A stretch of 64,000 bases of DNA from assembly GCF_001570605.1 (NCBI RefSeq), contig NZ_BBXG01000028.1, forward strand, positions 56,187 to 120,186, in the 5' to 3' direction. The first letter of the stretch is position 1; each line of letters begins with the position of its first letter. The position numbers were made by a program, and so were the translations under genes. The notes under the pieces were generated by a model that searched no databases, was not told where the DNA came from, and saw only the letters and a list, made by a program, of their open reading frames with translations. This stretch comes from Herbidospora cretacea (GTDB lineage Bacteria; Actinomycetota; Actinomycetes; Streptosporangiales; Streptosporangiaceae). Of the stretch, positions 21,130-28,968 are shown in pieces.

Positions 21130-21908
21130 CATCAGGCATGACGCGCGAAGAGCTCATCGACCACCTCGTCCGCACCCGCATCGCCGGTGACGTGGCCACC
21201 AGCCGCGAGAACAACCTCGACCACTACCGGTCGCTCGCGGTGCGTGACCCCCACTACATGTTCGGGCTGACCTTCGAGGGCGCCTGGGCCTACCGCGACG
21301 TGCTCGACCTGATGGCCAAATCGGCGGGCGTGGTGGCCGATCCGTCCCACCGGTCGGGCCAGGACACGATCGATCCCGAGCGGACGCTGACGGCTCTGGA
21401 GGCGATGGGCGACCGGATCGCGGCGGCCCTCCGGCGGCCGAACCCGAAGATGATCATCGCGACGGGCCACCCGACGGGGCTGATGGTCGTTCACATGGCT
21501 ATCGCTCGTTTCGTCGTGACTCAGGGGGCGACTCTTCTTACTCCCGCGGAAGGGTGGACCTACCTTCCCGGTTCCTTCGGCCGTCGCCGCGCGATCCGCT
21601 ACATCGACGACGTCGCGCTCCTCGACGACGGCGGTGCCCTTGTGCACACGCACGACTCCGCTCCGATGCGGAAGATGCTCGAGGAGCAGAGACCGGATTT
21701 CGTCATCGCCGACCACGGGTGGGCGGGCGCGGCCGGGGAGGCCGGCGTCGAGACGGTCGGGTTCGCCGACTGCAACGATCCGGCCCTTTTCGTGGGAGAA
21801 GCCGAGGGGAAGATCGCGGTGACGGTCCCGCTGGATGACAACGTGCTGCCCAGGTATTACGGACCGTTGACCGACCACCTGCTCCGGCGGGTCGCCGCAG
21901 GCCTTTAA
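21126..21908 (+). CDS. Conserved protein of unknown function coupled to acuC
   Basis: A 260-residue soluble protein. A conserved-looking glycine motif IATGHPTGLMVVH lies near residues 115-128, and an ADHGWAGAAGEAG stretch near 200. I recall that relatives in actinomycetes are often labelled simply 'phosphatase', but I see no established phosphatase motif. The ATG overlaps the acuC stop, so the two are made together and probably share a pathway. No membrane segment. Confidence 0.7.
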   Translation: MTSGMTREELIDHLVRTRIAGDVATSRENNLDHYRSLAVRDPHYMFGLTFEGAWAYRDVLDLMAKSAGVVADPSHRSGQDTIDPERTLTALEAMGDRIAAALRRPNPKMIIATGHPTGLMVVHMAIARFVVTQGATLLTPAEGWTYLPGSFGRRRAIRYIDDVALLDDGGALVHTHDSAPMRKMLEEQRPDFVIADHGWAGAAGEAGVETVGFADCNDPALFVGEAEGKIAVTVPLDDNVLPRYYGPLTDHLLRRVAAGL

Positions 21909-22211
21909 GGGCGTCCCATTTGTGGGTTTTCGCGCCCGCTTTTGCACTGGTGTGTCGACCGGTTGCCAACTTTTTGGTGATCCTGGGCGACTCTAATGTG
22001 AGAGAAGTTGGTCCGTTCCAAGATCAAGGCGAGGGGCACGGTCCGGCTGCTGGCCAGCGTTTTTCGTGGTTTCGTGGGCACGCTTCCCAGAAGGCTGATG
22101 AAATGGGGGGTTTGCCTCTGAGAAGTCCCGACTTACGCTGACAGCAGTACACGTGCGTGAGCAATGGCACCAGTGGGGATAACCCGGATACACGTGCGGA
22201 AGAGGCGTCCG
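21909..22211. other. 303-bp intergenic region upstream of the BdtA-like gene
   Basis: No gene is supported here. The region is less G/C-rich than its surroundings, with T-rich patches, and ends in two copies of TACACGTGCG (22148-22157 and 22189-22198). Short open frames on either strand lack the local codon bias. It is probably the promoter and leader of the downstream regulator. Confidence 0.6.
22148..22198. promoter_or_regulatory. Two exact 10-bp repeats 41 bp apart upstream of the BdtA-like gene
   Basis: TACACGTGCG occurs at 22148-22157 and 22189-22198. Each contains the palindrome CACGTG. The 41-bp spacing is close to four helical turns, so both copies face the same side of the DNA. Confidence 0.4.
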
Positions 22212-22415
22212 ATGGGTGCAGGCGAAAGACCTCTCAGCGAGGTGAAGTTCCTGACGGTGGCAGAAGTGGCCACCGTCATGCGGGTGTCCAAGATGACGGT
22301 GTACCGGCTCGTGCACTCGGGCGAGTTGCCGGCCATCAGGGTAGGCCGGTCCTTCAGAGTGCCCGAACAGGCGGTGCACGACTATCTGAGGGACGCTTTC
22401 ATCGAGGCTGGATGA
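22212..22415 (+). CDS. BdtA-like MerR/excisionase-type DNA-binding protein
   Basis: A 67-residue protein that is almost entirely one winged helix-turn-helix (FLTVAEVATVMRVSKMTVYRL, then HSGELPAIRVGRSFRVPE). It matches Streptomyces BdtA, a small regulator reported as a BldD target. I chose the ATG at 22212, which has AGAGG 7 nt upstream; the in-frame ATG at 22164 has no ribosome-binding site. The downstream order (bS22, epimerase, acyltransferase, HAD, rsbN, bldN) agrees with the Streptomyces region as I remember it. Confidence 0.82.
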   Translation: MGAGERPLSEVKFLTVAEVATVMRVSKMTVYRLVHSGELPAIRVGRSFRVPEQAVHDYLRDAFIEAG

Positions 22416-22500
22416 AGTTGACCACTAGCGACTAGCAACACCAAGGGCCACGCGGGTCCCCCCGGGGGAACGATCAACCGTGGATCGCCGGTAGGCTGTT

Positions 22501-22529
22501 GTGCCGGTGTGCGCTCGCGCACCGGTACG
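22501..22529 (+). other. Hairpin in the leader of the bS22 gene
   Basis: GTGCCGGTG and CACCGGTAC form a 9-bp stem (one G-T pair) around a 10-nt loop. A TAGGCT -10 hexamer at 22492-22497 would place the mRNA 5' end at or just inside this stem. It could be an autoregulatory or stabilising structure for a ribosomal-protein mRNA. Confidence 0.45.
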
Positions 22530-22554
22530 ACTGCAACCTTCACCTGGGGGTCCC

Positions 22555-22653
22555 GTGGGCTCTGTGATCAAGAAGCGCCGTAAGCGCATGGCCAAGAAGA
22601 AGCACCGCAAGCTGCTCAAGAAGACCCGCATCCAGCGGCGTAACAAGAAGTAG
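22555..22653 (+). CDS. Small ribosomal subunit protein bS22 (AURKAIP1/COX24 domain)
   Basis: A 32-codon gene starting at a GTG 4 nt after a GGGGG Shine-Dalgarno. The product begins [20 protein letters not shown] and ends in RIQRRNKK. It is nearly all Lys and Arg and closely matches the 33-residue bS22 protein seen in mycobacterial 30S subunits. It would bind 16S rRNA near the decoding region. It is easily missed because of its length. Confidence 0.93.
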   Translation: MGSVIKKRRKRMAKKKHRKLLKKTRIQRRNKK

Positions 22654-22682
22654 CCACCCGCGGTCCCTGCGAGGAAGAGTCC

Positions 22683-23669
22683 ATGAGTCCCGTGACCCGG
22701 ACGATCCTGGTCACCGGGATATCCCGACACATCGGCGCTCGTCTGGCGAGCGTCCTCGCAGCCGACCCGGCGGTCAGCCGGGTCATCGGAGTAGACACGG
22801 TGCCGCCGGCTTCACCGACGCGTGATGGCGGCGCCCAACTCAGTCCTCTGGACCGGGTTGAGTTCGTCCGCGTCGACCTGCGCAGTCCCGACATCGCCCA
22901 GGTCATCGCGGCGGCCGACATCGACACGGTCGTCCACATGAGCCTGATGAGCGGGCCGGCCCGCAGTCGCTCGGCGATGAAAGAGCACAACGTCATCGGC
23001 ACGATGCAGCTGCTCGCCGCCTGCCAGCGCTCGGAGACGGTGCGCCGGGTCGTCGTGCGCTCCACCACCGCCGTCTACGGCTCCTCGCCCACCGATCCCG
23101 CCGTCTTCACCGAGGACAGCGAACCGGTGGAGGTCCCCCACACCGGCTATGGCAAGGACGCCTCCGAGGTCGAGGGTTACGTCCGCGGCTACGCCCGGCG
23201 GCGGCCCGACGTGGTGACGACGACTCTGCGGTTCGCGAACTTCATCGGACCCAGAGTCGACTCCCCGCTGACGCGTTACTTCCTGTCGCCGATCCTGCCG
23301 ACCGTGCTGGGCTTCGATCCCCGGCTCCAGTTCGTCCACGAGGACGACGGGGTCGAGCTGCTCCGGCGGGTCGCGCTCGACGATCATCCAGGTGTCTTCA
23401 ACGTCGCAGGCGAGGGCGTGCTGCTGCTCTCCCAGTGCCTGCGGCGGGCCGGGCGGCTCTGGCTGCCGGTCCCGGCGCCGGCCTTCCGCTTCCTCGGCGA
23501 GGGCGCCCGCGCGCTCGGCCGGATGGACTTCACCCCCGACCAGCTCGCCCTCATGAGCCACGGCCGGGTGGTCGACTCGTCGAAGGTGACCCACGAGCTC
23601 GGCTGGGCCCCCAAGTTCACGACGGCGTCGGCGTTCGACGACTTCCTGCAGACCAGAGGCGGTCGATGA
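22683..23669 (+). CDS. NAD-dependent epimerase/dehydratase (extended SDR)
   Basis: A 328-residue SDR protein. The N-terminal motif is TILVTGISRHIGARLA, where the usual GxxGxxG Gly positions are partly replaced. A VVHMSLMSGP segment follows, and the catalytic region around residues 130-160 has TAVYGSS and a TGYGKDASE stretch in place of YxxxK. The cofactor is likely NAD(P). The substrate is unknown; being coupled (ATGA) to an acyltransferase suggests lipid or cell-envelope work. Confidence 0.85.
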   Translation: MSPVTRTILVTGISRHIGARLASVLAADPAVSRVIGVDTVPPASPTRDGGAQLSPLDRVEFVRVDLRSPDIAQVIAAADIDTVVHMSLMSGPARSRSAMKEHNVIGTMQLLAACQRSETVRRVVVRSTTAVYGSSPTDPAVFTEDSEPVEVPHTGYGKDASEVEGYVRGYARRRPDVVTTTLRFANFIGPRVDSPLTRYFLSPILPTVLGFDPRLQFVHEDDGVELLRRVALDDHPGVFNVAGEGVLLLSQCLRRAGRLWLPVPAPAFRFLGEGARALGRMDFTPDQLALMSHGRVVDSSKVTHELGWAPKFTTASAFDDFLQTRGGR

Positions 23670-24487
23670 ACGCCGAGGAGGCCCTCACCTTCGCCGCCCG
23701 GCGCCTGTCCGGCCGCTACGAGGTCGACGAGTTCGGCTACGACGCCGAGCTCACCGACAAGGTCGTGCTCGAACTGTTGCGCCCGCTCTACCGCCACTGG
23801 TTCCGCGTCGAGACCGTCGGCCTCCACCACCTGCCGCCCGACGGCGCCCTCGTGGTCGCCAACCACTCGGGCACGGTCCCGGTCGACGCCCTGATGCTCC
23901 AGGTCGCCCTCCACGACGAGGCCGGCCGGGCGATCCGGCTGCTCGGCGCCGACCTCGTCCACCGGCTGCCGGTGCTGGGCCACCTGTCCCGCAAGACCGG
24001 CCACACCCTGGCCTGCAAGGAGGACGCCGACCGGCTGCTGCGCAAGGGCGAGCTCGTCGGGGTCTTCCCCGAGGGCTTCAAGGGCATCGGCAAGCCGTGG
24101 GACCAGCGATACAGGCTCCAGCGCTTCGGCCGGGGCGGCTTCGTCGCCTCGGCGATCAGGGCCGGGGTGCCGATCGTGCCGTGCTCGATCGTCGGCGCCG
24201 AGGAGATCTATCCGAAGCTCGGCGACCTGCCGGTACTGGCCCGGCTGCTCGGCCTGCCCTATCTGCCGATCACGCCGCTGTTCCCGTGGTTCGGGCCGCT
24301 CGGGCTGGTGCCGCTGCCGTCGAAGTGGCTGATCGAGTTCGGCGAGCCGATCAGGGCCGACGAGATCGACCCCGAAGAGGCCGACGACCCGATGGTCGTG
24401 TTCGAGCTCACCGACCAGGTGCGGGAGACGATCCAGCGCTCGCTCAACGCCCTGCGCCTGCGGCGCGGACCGGCGTTCTTCCTCTAG
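23666..24487 (+). CDS. Lysophospholipid acyltransferase-family protein
   Basis: A 273-residue PlsC-like acyltransferase. The catalytic motif is [10 protein letters not shown] (His and Asp six residues apart rather than the usual four, as in the subgroup with NHSGxxPxD), and the acceptor-binding motif is [10 protein letters not shown]. The region [18 protein letters not shown] completes the fold. It probably esterifies a glycerolipid at the membrane. The start overlaps the epimerase stop. It shares a CTAG stop overlap with the convergent HAD gene. Confidence 0.88.
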   Translation: MNAEEALTFAARRLSGRYEVDEFGYDAELTDKVVLELLRPLYRHWFRVETVGLHHLPPDGALVVANHSGTVPVDALMLQVALHDEAGRAIRLLGADLVHRLPVLGHLSRKTGHTLACKEDADRLLRKGELVGVFPEGFKGIGKPWDQRYRLQRFGRGGFVASAIRAGVPIVPCSIVGAEEIYPKLGDLPVLARLLGLPYLPITPLFPWFGPLGLVPLPSKWLIEFGEPIRADEIDPEEADDPMVVFELTDQVRETIQRSLNALRLRRGPAFFL

Positions 24488-25368
24488 CCCTTCTTGTAGA
24501 GGCGGCGCAGCCGGTAGAGACGCCGCAGCGCGACGCCCGCGGCCACCCCGCCCGCCACCGCGCCGGCCGTGGCCGCGATGGGCAGGCCGATCATGGTCGC
24601 CTTGCGGGTGGTCCGGAAGTCGCGCACCTGCCAGCCCCGCTGCCGCGCGTGTTCGCGCAGCTCGGTGTCGGGGTTGATGGCGTAGGGATGGCCGACCAGC
24701 GACAGCATGGGCAGGTCGTTGGCCGAGTCGCTGTAGGCCGAGCAGCGGGTCAGGTCGAGCCCTTCGCGCCGGGCCAGCGCCCTGACGGCCTCCGCCTTGG
24801 CCGGGCCGTGCAGTAAATCGCCGACCAGATGGCCGGTGTAGGCGCCGTCCCTGGTCTCGGAGACGGTGCCGAGGGCGCCGGTCAGGCCGAGGCGGCGGGC
24901 GATCACGTGGGCGAGCTCGACCGGGGTCGCGGTGACCAGCCAGACCCGCTGACCGGCGTCGAGGTGGGCCTGGGCCAGCGCGCGGGTGCCCGACCAGATG
25001 CGGTCGGCCATCACCTCGTCGTAGATCTCCTCGCCGAGCAGGACGACCTCGTCGACCTTCAGCCCGGCCACGAACGCCAGCGCCATCTCCTTGGCCTTGG
25101 CGACGTGGTCGGGGTTCTCGTTGCCGCGGACCCGGAACATCGTCTGGCCCACGGCGAACTTGACCAGGTCGCCGGTGGTGAACAGGCCGCGCGCCGCCAG
25201 GCCCCGCGCGAAGTGGTAGATCGAGGCTCCGCGGACCATCGTGTTGTCGACGTCGAAGAATGCGGCGGCGGTCGGATCGGGCTCGGCGCTCGGGGCCGGA
25301 AGCGCGGCCGCGGCCGCCACCTCGCCCGCGAGTTCCGCCGCTTCCCGCCGTTTCAGTAGCCGCTTCAT
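24484..25368 (-). CDS. HAD-IB family hydrolase (SerB/CicA-like)
   Basis: A 294-residue phosphatase. HAD motif I is [11 protein letters not shown], motif II lies in WLVTATPVE, and motif IV is [16 protein letters not shown]-terminal Gly/Ala-rich hydrophobic helix ([18 protein letters not shown]) may tether it to the membrane. Relatives act on phosphoserine or lysophosphatidate. Next to an acyltransferase, a lipid phosphate is a reasonable guess. TAAGCT lies 8 nt before the ATG. The convergent neighbour shares the CTAG stop. Confidence 0.88.
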   Translation of the reverse strand: MKRLLKRREAAELAGEVAAAAALPAPSAEPDPTAAAFFDVDNTMVRGASIYHFARGLAARGLFTTGDLVKFAVGQTMFRVRGNENPDHVAKAKEMALAFVAGLKVDEVVLLGEEIYDEVMADRIWSGTRALAQAHLDAGQRVWLVTATPVELAHVIARRLGLTGALGTVSETRDGAYTGHLVGDLLHGPAKAEAVRALARREGLDLTRCSAYSDSANDLPMLSLVGHPYAINPDTELREHARQRGWQVRDFRTTRKATMIGLPIAATAGAVAGGVAAGVALRRLYRLRRLYKKG

Positions 25369-25425
25369 AGCCTCCGAGCTTAACCGCTGGGGTTCCGTCG
25401 GCCGGTTGCCCGCGCGTGAACAGCG

Positions 25426-26112
25426 CTAGTTGCCGGCCGCCCCGGCGTACCCGGAGATGAGGGAGAGGTACTGGTTGGCGATCTCGCGGTTCTCGGCGCC
25501 GAGCTTCGGCACCATCTTCTCCACGACCTTCTTCTGCTCCCGGGCGAACCTGCGGACCTTCGCGGGCGGTTTGGTGGGCTGTTTCACCCGCTCCAGCGCG
25601 GCCCGCGTGGTCGACTCCATGTCCTCCAGGGTCTGCCCGAGCAGTTCCTCGCTGTCGGGCGTGGCGGCCTTGAGTAGCTCCGCCGCCTCGGAGGCGCGCG
25701 AGCGGGCCACCGTCATCTGCCGGTCGGTCCGCTCGGCGTCGCTCGTGGTGAGCGTCAGCAGGGTCGACTCGGCCGCCCGCTTCAGCGGATAGAGCAGCTC
25801 ACCGGGGACCGTCGAGTAGGTCACCACGGCCACCGACACGGTCGCCGCGACCATGCCGCCGAGCGCCAGCCACGGGCGCAGCCGCACCAGGAGGGGGATC
25901 CGCCGGATGCGCGGCCGTGCGTGGGCCGGGCCCGGACGCCGCGGCGCGGCGCGTTCCTCCTGGTGTGTACGGAGTAACTCGGCCCTCAGGCCCTCGCGGA
26001 ACTCGGCCCGGGGGCCGGAGTCGGCAGGGTGGTCGTGGAACTGGCCCAGCTCGTCCAGCCGGGCGGTGACGCGTGCGGCACGCCGGGCACGCGAATGACC
26101 CCACCACCCCAT
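25426..26112 (-). CDS. rsbN: Anti-sigma factor RsbN (DUF5667 membrane protein)
   Basis: A 228-residue single-pass membrane protein. It has a cytosolic N-terminal ~90 residues, a transmembrane helix near 95-115 (WLALGGMVAATVSVAVVTY), then the DUF5667 motif VPGELLYPLKRAAE and an extracytoplasmic helical domain. In Streptomyces RsbN sequesters the developmental sigma factor BldN, which is encoded just upstream here as well (81 bp). I chose the ATG at 26112, which has GGGAG 8 nt upstream, over a TTG further out. Confidence 0.88.
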   Translation of the reverse strand: MGWWGHSRARRAARVTARLDELGQFHDHPADSGPRAEFREGLRAELLRTHQEERAAPRRPGPAHARPRIRRIPLLVRLRPWLALGGMVAATVSVAVVTYSTVPGELLYPLKRAAESTLLTLTTSDAERTDRQMTVARSRASEAAELLKAATPDSEELLGQTLEDMESTTRAALERVKQPTKPPAKVRRFAREQKKVVEKMVPKLGAENREIANQYLSLISGYAGAAGN

Positions 26113-26193
26113 CGCCAGAGCTCCCGCTCGAAGATCCACCCACCCCTGCGAATGGACCAACGACGCTACGTCGGAGGGGTTACGGGGTGTGTC

Positions 26194-26871
26194 TCAACTG
26201 AGATCTTTCGGGAGGGACCTGGCCAGCGCTTTGATCGCGCGGAACTGGAGGGCCTTGATCGCGCCGCTCTTCTTGCCCATCGCGGCGGCGGTCTCGGCGA
26301 GCGACATCCCGTACAGGAAACGCATGATCACGCACTCCTGCTGTTCCGGGCCGAGCTGCTGGACGGCCCGCATGACGTGCTCGTTCACCATGTTGGTGAT
26401 CGCGGCGTTCTCGGGGATGTGGAGGCCGTCGAGCGGGGTGTCGAGGACCTCGGCGGTGGAGACCTCAAGGCGGCTGCGGCTCGACTTGAAGTGGTCGGTG
26501 ATGAGGTTGCGGGCGATCGTCACGAGCCAGGCGCCGAAGTCGCGGCCCTGCCAGGTGAAGTCGGAGATGTTGCGCAGGGCGCGCAGGAAGGTGTCGCTCG
26601 TCAGGTCCTCGGCGAGGGGGTGGGAGCCCACGCGGAAGTAGACGTACCGGTAGACGAGGTCGACGTACCGGTCGTAAAGCTGCCCGAACGCCTCGGTGTC
26701 GCCCGTCTTGGCGCGCAGCACGAGGGTGCGCATCTCGTCGAACTCGGGCGAGACCGCCTCGGGTGGGGACTGCAACGCTCCAGCGGTGACCGCGGGGGCC
26801 AGCCCGGCTAACGACCAACTGTTCAGCATCCGGATATCCCATGGGAGAGGGGAAGTCGGCGTGCTCGCCAC
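26194..26871 (-). CDS. bldN: ECF sigma factor BldN
   Basis: A 225-residue ECF sigma factor. Sigma region 2 contains LTSDTFLRALRNISDFTWQGRDFGAWLVTIARN, given here in two parts: LTSDTFLRALRNI and GRDFGAWLVTIARN. Region 4 contains QQECVIMRFLYGMSLAETAA. The match to Streptomyces BldN, which drives aerial development through bldM and the chaplins, is strong across both regions. The GTG at 26871 has GGGAG 9 nt upstream; the ATG at 26829 is the alternative. Either way the N-terminal extension is about 30-45 residues, shorter than in Streptomyces pro-BldN. Confidence 0.9.
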   Translation of the reverse strand: MASTPTSPLPWDIRMLNSWSLAGLAPAVTAGALQSPPEAVSPEFDEMRTLVLRAKTGDTEAFGQLYDRYVDLVYRYVYFRVGSHPLAEDLTSDTFLRALRNISDFTWQGRDFGAWLVTIARNLITDHFKSSRSRLEVSTAEVLDTPLDGLHIPENAAITNMVNEHVMRAVQQLGPEQQECVIMRFLYGMSLAETAAAMGKKSGAIKALQFRAIKALARSLPKDLS

Positions 26872-26889
26872 TCTAGAAATCTCCCATAA

Positions 26890-26917
26890 ATTACACAATG
26901 AGGGCTGTCTCTGTAAT
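26890..26917. promoter_or_regulatory. ATTACA-N16-TGTAAT inverted repeat at the bldN promoter
   Basis: Perfect 6-bp arms lie 19-46 bp upstream of the bldN GTG, in a region that should hold its promoter. A second perfect palindrome TCCGTAACGGA follows at 26922-26932. The regulator cannot be named; in Streptomyces bldN is under BldD control. Confidence 0.4.
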
Positions 26918-26995
26918 CCCTTCCGTAACGGACGCTTGTGACGAGCTTCGCTGGCTGGGCGTGGGGACAGGGACAGGCCATAGAGTTGGTCCGTC

Positions 26996-28582
26996 ATGGA
27001 ACTCGTTGTCGCAGTCATCGCGTTCGCGGGGGCGATCCTCGCCGCGGTCACCACAGGCGTCCTGGTCGGGCGGATCCGTGAGGAGTCCTCCGGCTGGCTG
27101 CTGGCGTGGGCGGTCACCACGGTCGCGGTGTGCCTCGGGCTCGGTGCGACCGCCATCGGGACCCTCCTCGGGTTCGGTCCGCTGACCTTCCGGGTGTTCC
27201 AGATCGGCGGCGCGCTGCTCGCGCCGTTGTGGCTGGCGGGCGGACTGATCCAGTTGCTCGCGGAGTCGCGTTCCGCCCGGCTCGGCGGCTGGCTGCTGAC
27301 CGGCGGCCTCAGCTTCGTGGGCCTGGTCATCATGGCCCTCGACCCGGTGCTGAGCGGCTTCAACAAGACGCTGCCGATCGGCTCCACCCACTGGGACATC
27401 TGGCCCGAGTGGCTGCTGCGCGGCGTCCACGGCCTCGACCTCGTGATCCTGTTCGTCGCGCTGATCGTGGCGCTGGTGCGGATGCGGTCGGGCGACGACT
27501 ACGACGCCGACAACATGAACGCCACCGTCGTGCTGGCCCCGATCGGCATGGCAGTGATCGGCTCGCTGCTCTTCCTGGTGCCGGGCATCTTCGTCGTGGC
27601 GCTGCTGACCGCCGTCCCCGGCGGTGTCTGGTACGCCGTCACCCGCCCCCTCGCCCCTTATGACGACGAGGAGGAACCGGCCGCGGCCCCCCTGCAGCAG
27701 GGCCCGCCCAGCGGCCCGATGCCGGTGCAGCCGCAGCAGCCGATGTGGCAGGAGCAGAGCCTCGGCCGCCGGGTGGCCGGGATGCCGCCGCCCCAGCCGC
27801 CCCTGGCCAATCCCATGACAGGCCCGATGTCCGGTCCCATGCCCACCCCGATGGCGAGCCCCATGGGCAGCCCGATGGGCAGTCCTCCGATGCCCTCGAC
27901 CGGGCCGCAGCCGGTGATCCCGCCCGGCGCCACCCGGTCCGGGCTCGGCGACCTGGTGGCCGAATACCGGGCCGGCGAACAGCAGGGCGGTTTCGACTAC
28001 GGCGCCCGCATGCAGCCCCCGCCGCCCCAGCCGCCGAAACCGCCCGACTTCGGCGGTCCCGCGACCGGCACGCTCATGGCGGCCGACTCCTACAACCCCC
28101 AGGCGAACGACTACGGCATGCCGGTGCCGCCCCCGACGGCCTCCACCGAGTTCTCGATGCCGAACACCGGCGTGCTCTACCCCGGCCAGGTGCAGGCCCA
28201 GATGCCGCAGGTCCCGGCCCCCTCCGCCGCGACGGGTTCGGTCAGGCCCTCGCCCACCATCTACGGCGTGCTCACCGTCTTCACCCTGATGGACGGCGCC
28301 GGCGACGCCTTCGACAAGCTGGCCGAGGAGACCGTCGAGCAGGTGCTCCGCAACGAGCCCGACACGCTGCTGTTCGTCAGCCACGGCGTGAAGTCGGCCC
28401 CGCTCCAGCGGCTGGTCTACGAGCTCTACCGCGACCAGACGGCCTACAACGACCACCAGCGGCAGTCCCACATGGAGCGGTTCGCCACCGAGCGTCAGCC
28501 GTTGGTGCTGGCCACGAATGTGATCGAACTCACGGTCAACGCCGCCAAGGTCGTTCCGCTGCCGACCACGTTCACGTTGTGA
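26996..28582 (+). CDS. Polytopic membrane protein with C-terminal ABM-like domain
   Basis: A 528-residue protein in three parts. Residues 1-215 contain six or seven transmembrane helices. About 220-420 is a low-complexity Pro/Gln/Met/Gly-rich linker with repeated PMGSP-type units. About 425-528 is a compact domain (TIYGVLTVFTLMDGAGDAFDKL ... HMERFAT), given here in parts, resembling the antibiotic-biosynthesis-monooxygenase (quinol monooxygenase) fold. The combination is unusual and I do not know a function. TAGAGT lies 9 nt before the ATG. It is divergent from bldN and overlaps the convergent glutaredoxin gene by 11 bp. Confidence 0.75.
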   Translation: MELVVAVIAFAGAILAAVTTGVLVGRIREESSGWLLAWAVTTVAVCLGLGATAIGTLLGFGPLTFRVFQIGGALLAPLWLAGGLIQLLAESRSARLGGWLLTGGLSFVGLVIMALDPVLSGFNKTLPIGSTHWDIWPEWLLRGVHGLDLVILFVALIVALVRMRSGDDYDADNMNATVVLAPIGMAVIGSLLFLVPGIFVVALLTAVPGGVWYAVTRPLAPYDDEEEPAAAPLQQGPPSGPMPVQPQQPMWQEQSLGRRVAGMPPPQPPLANPMTGPMSGPMPTPMASPMGSPMGSPPMPSTGPQPVIPPGATRSGLGDLVAEYRAGEQQGGFDYGARMQPPPPQPPKPPDFGGPATGTLMAADSYNPQANDYGMPVPPPTASTEFSMPNTGVLYPGQVQAQMPQVPAPSAATGSVRPSPTIYGVLTVFTLMDGAGDAFDKLAEETVEQVLRNEPDTLLFVSHGVKSAPLQRLVYELYRDQTAYNDHQRQSHMERFATERQPLVLATNVIELTVNAAKVVPLPTTFTL

Positions 28583-28811
28583 GGGCCGCGCGCAGCCGGT
28601 TCTCGTCGACCCGCCAATAGTCGTGCTGCACGCCGTCGACCAGGGTGACCGGGATCATCTCCCAGTATTTCTCCAGGTCAGCGGGGTCTTGGGTGATGTC
28701 GCGCTCGTCCCACTCGACGCCGAGTTCGGCCGCGACGCGGGTGATGACCGCGCGGGCGTCGTCACACAGGTGGCAGCCGGGTTTGCCGAGCAGGGTGATG
28801 CGGTGGGCCAT
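28572..28811 (-). CDS. Glutaredoxin-like thiol-disulfide protein
   Basis: A 79-residue glutaredoxin-fold protein with a CxxC active site (PGCHLCDD, Cys13 and Cys16) and the cis-Pro motif IPVTLVDG. Small redox proteins of this type often pair with mycothiol or thioredoxin reductases. The ATG at 28811 is preceded by TACGGT 6 nt upstream, so the mRNA may be leaderless. It is divergent from rex, and a redox link with Rex is possible but not shown. Confidence 0.83.
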   Translation of the reverse strand: MAHRITLLGKPGCHLCDDARAVITRVAAELGVEWDERDITQDPADLEKYWEMIPVTLVDGVQHDYWRVDENRLRAALTT

Positions 28812-28894
28812 GTGCCTACCGTAAGGGCCGGATTCGTACCCGGGACCCACCCCTGACACCCTGGGAGAGAGCACGACAACGGGGTCGCTCGACT

Positions 28895-28912
28895 TTGTGC
28901 ATCACTTCACAA
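28895..28912. promoter_or_regulatory. Rex operator (ROP) at the rex-hem promoter
   Basis: TTGTGCATCACTTCACAA fits the 18-bp Rex operator with one mismatch between arms (TTGTGCA/TTCACAA). It covers the likely -35 (TTGTGC) of a promoter whose -10 is TAACCT at 28919-28924 (18-bp spacer). This predicts negative autoregulation of rex and the hem genes when NADH/NAD+ is low. Confidence 0.85.
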
Positions 28913-28968
28913 AGGCACTAACCTGGAAGACGGCCCCGAAACCGATTCCCCCTCAGGAGTGCCGGCCT

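Noticed and set aside
21993..22379. 128-codon minus-strand frame upstream of the BdtA-like gene
   Set aside because: It has poor third-position G/C bias and overlaps a clear DNA-binding protein gene on the other strand.
26872..27399. Longer N terminus for BldN
   Set aside because: The frame stays open upstream but runs antisense into the well-supported gene at 26996 and lacks family similarity.
27780..27900. Repeat-like stretch of Met/Pro/Gly codons in the membrane/ABM gene
   Set aside because: It is a low-complexity protein linker, not a CRISPR array or tandem DNA repeat; unit lengths vary.
28897..28968. Earlier ATG start for Rex
   Set aside because: The ATG lies inside the Rex operator and upstream of the -10, so it could not be transcribed from that promoter.
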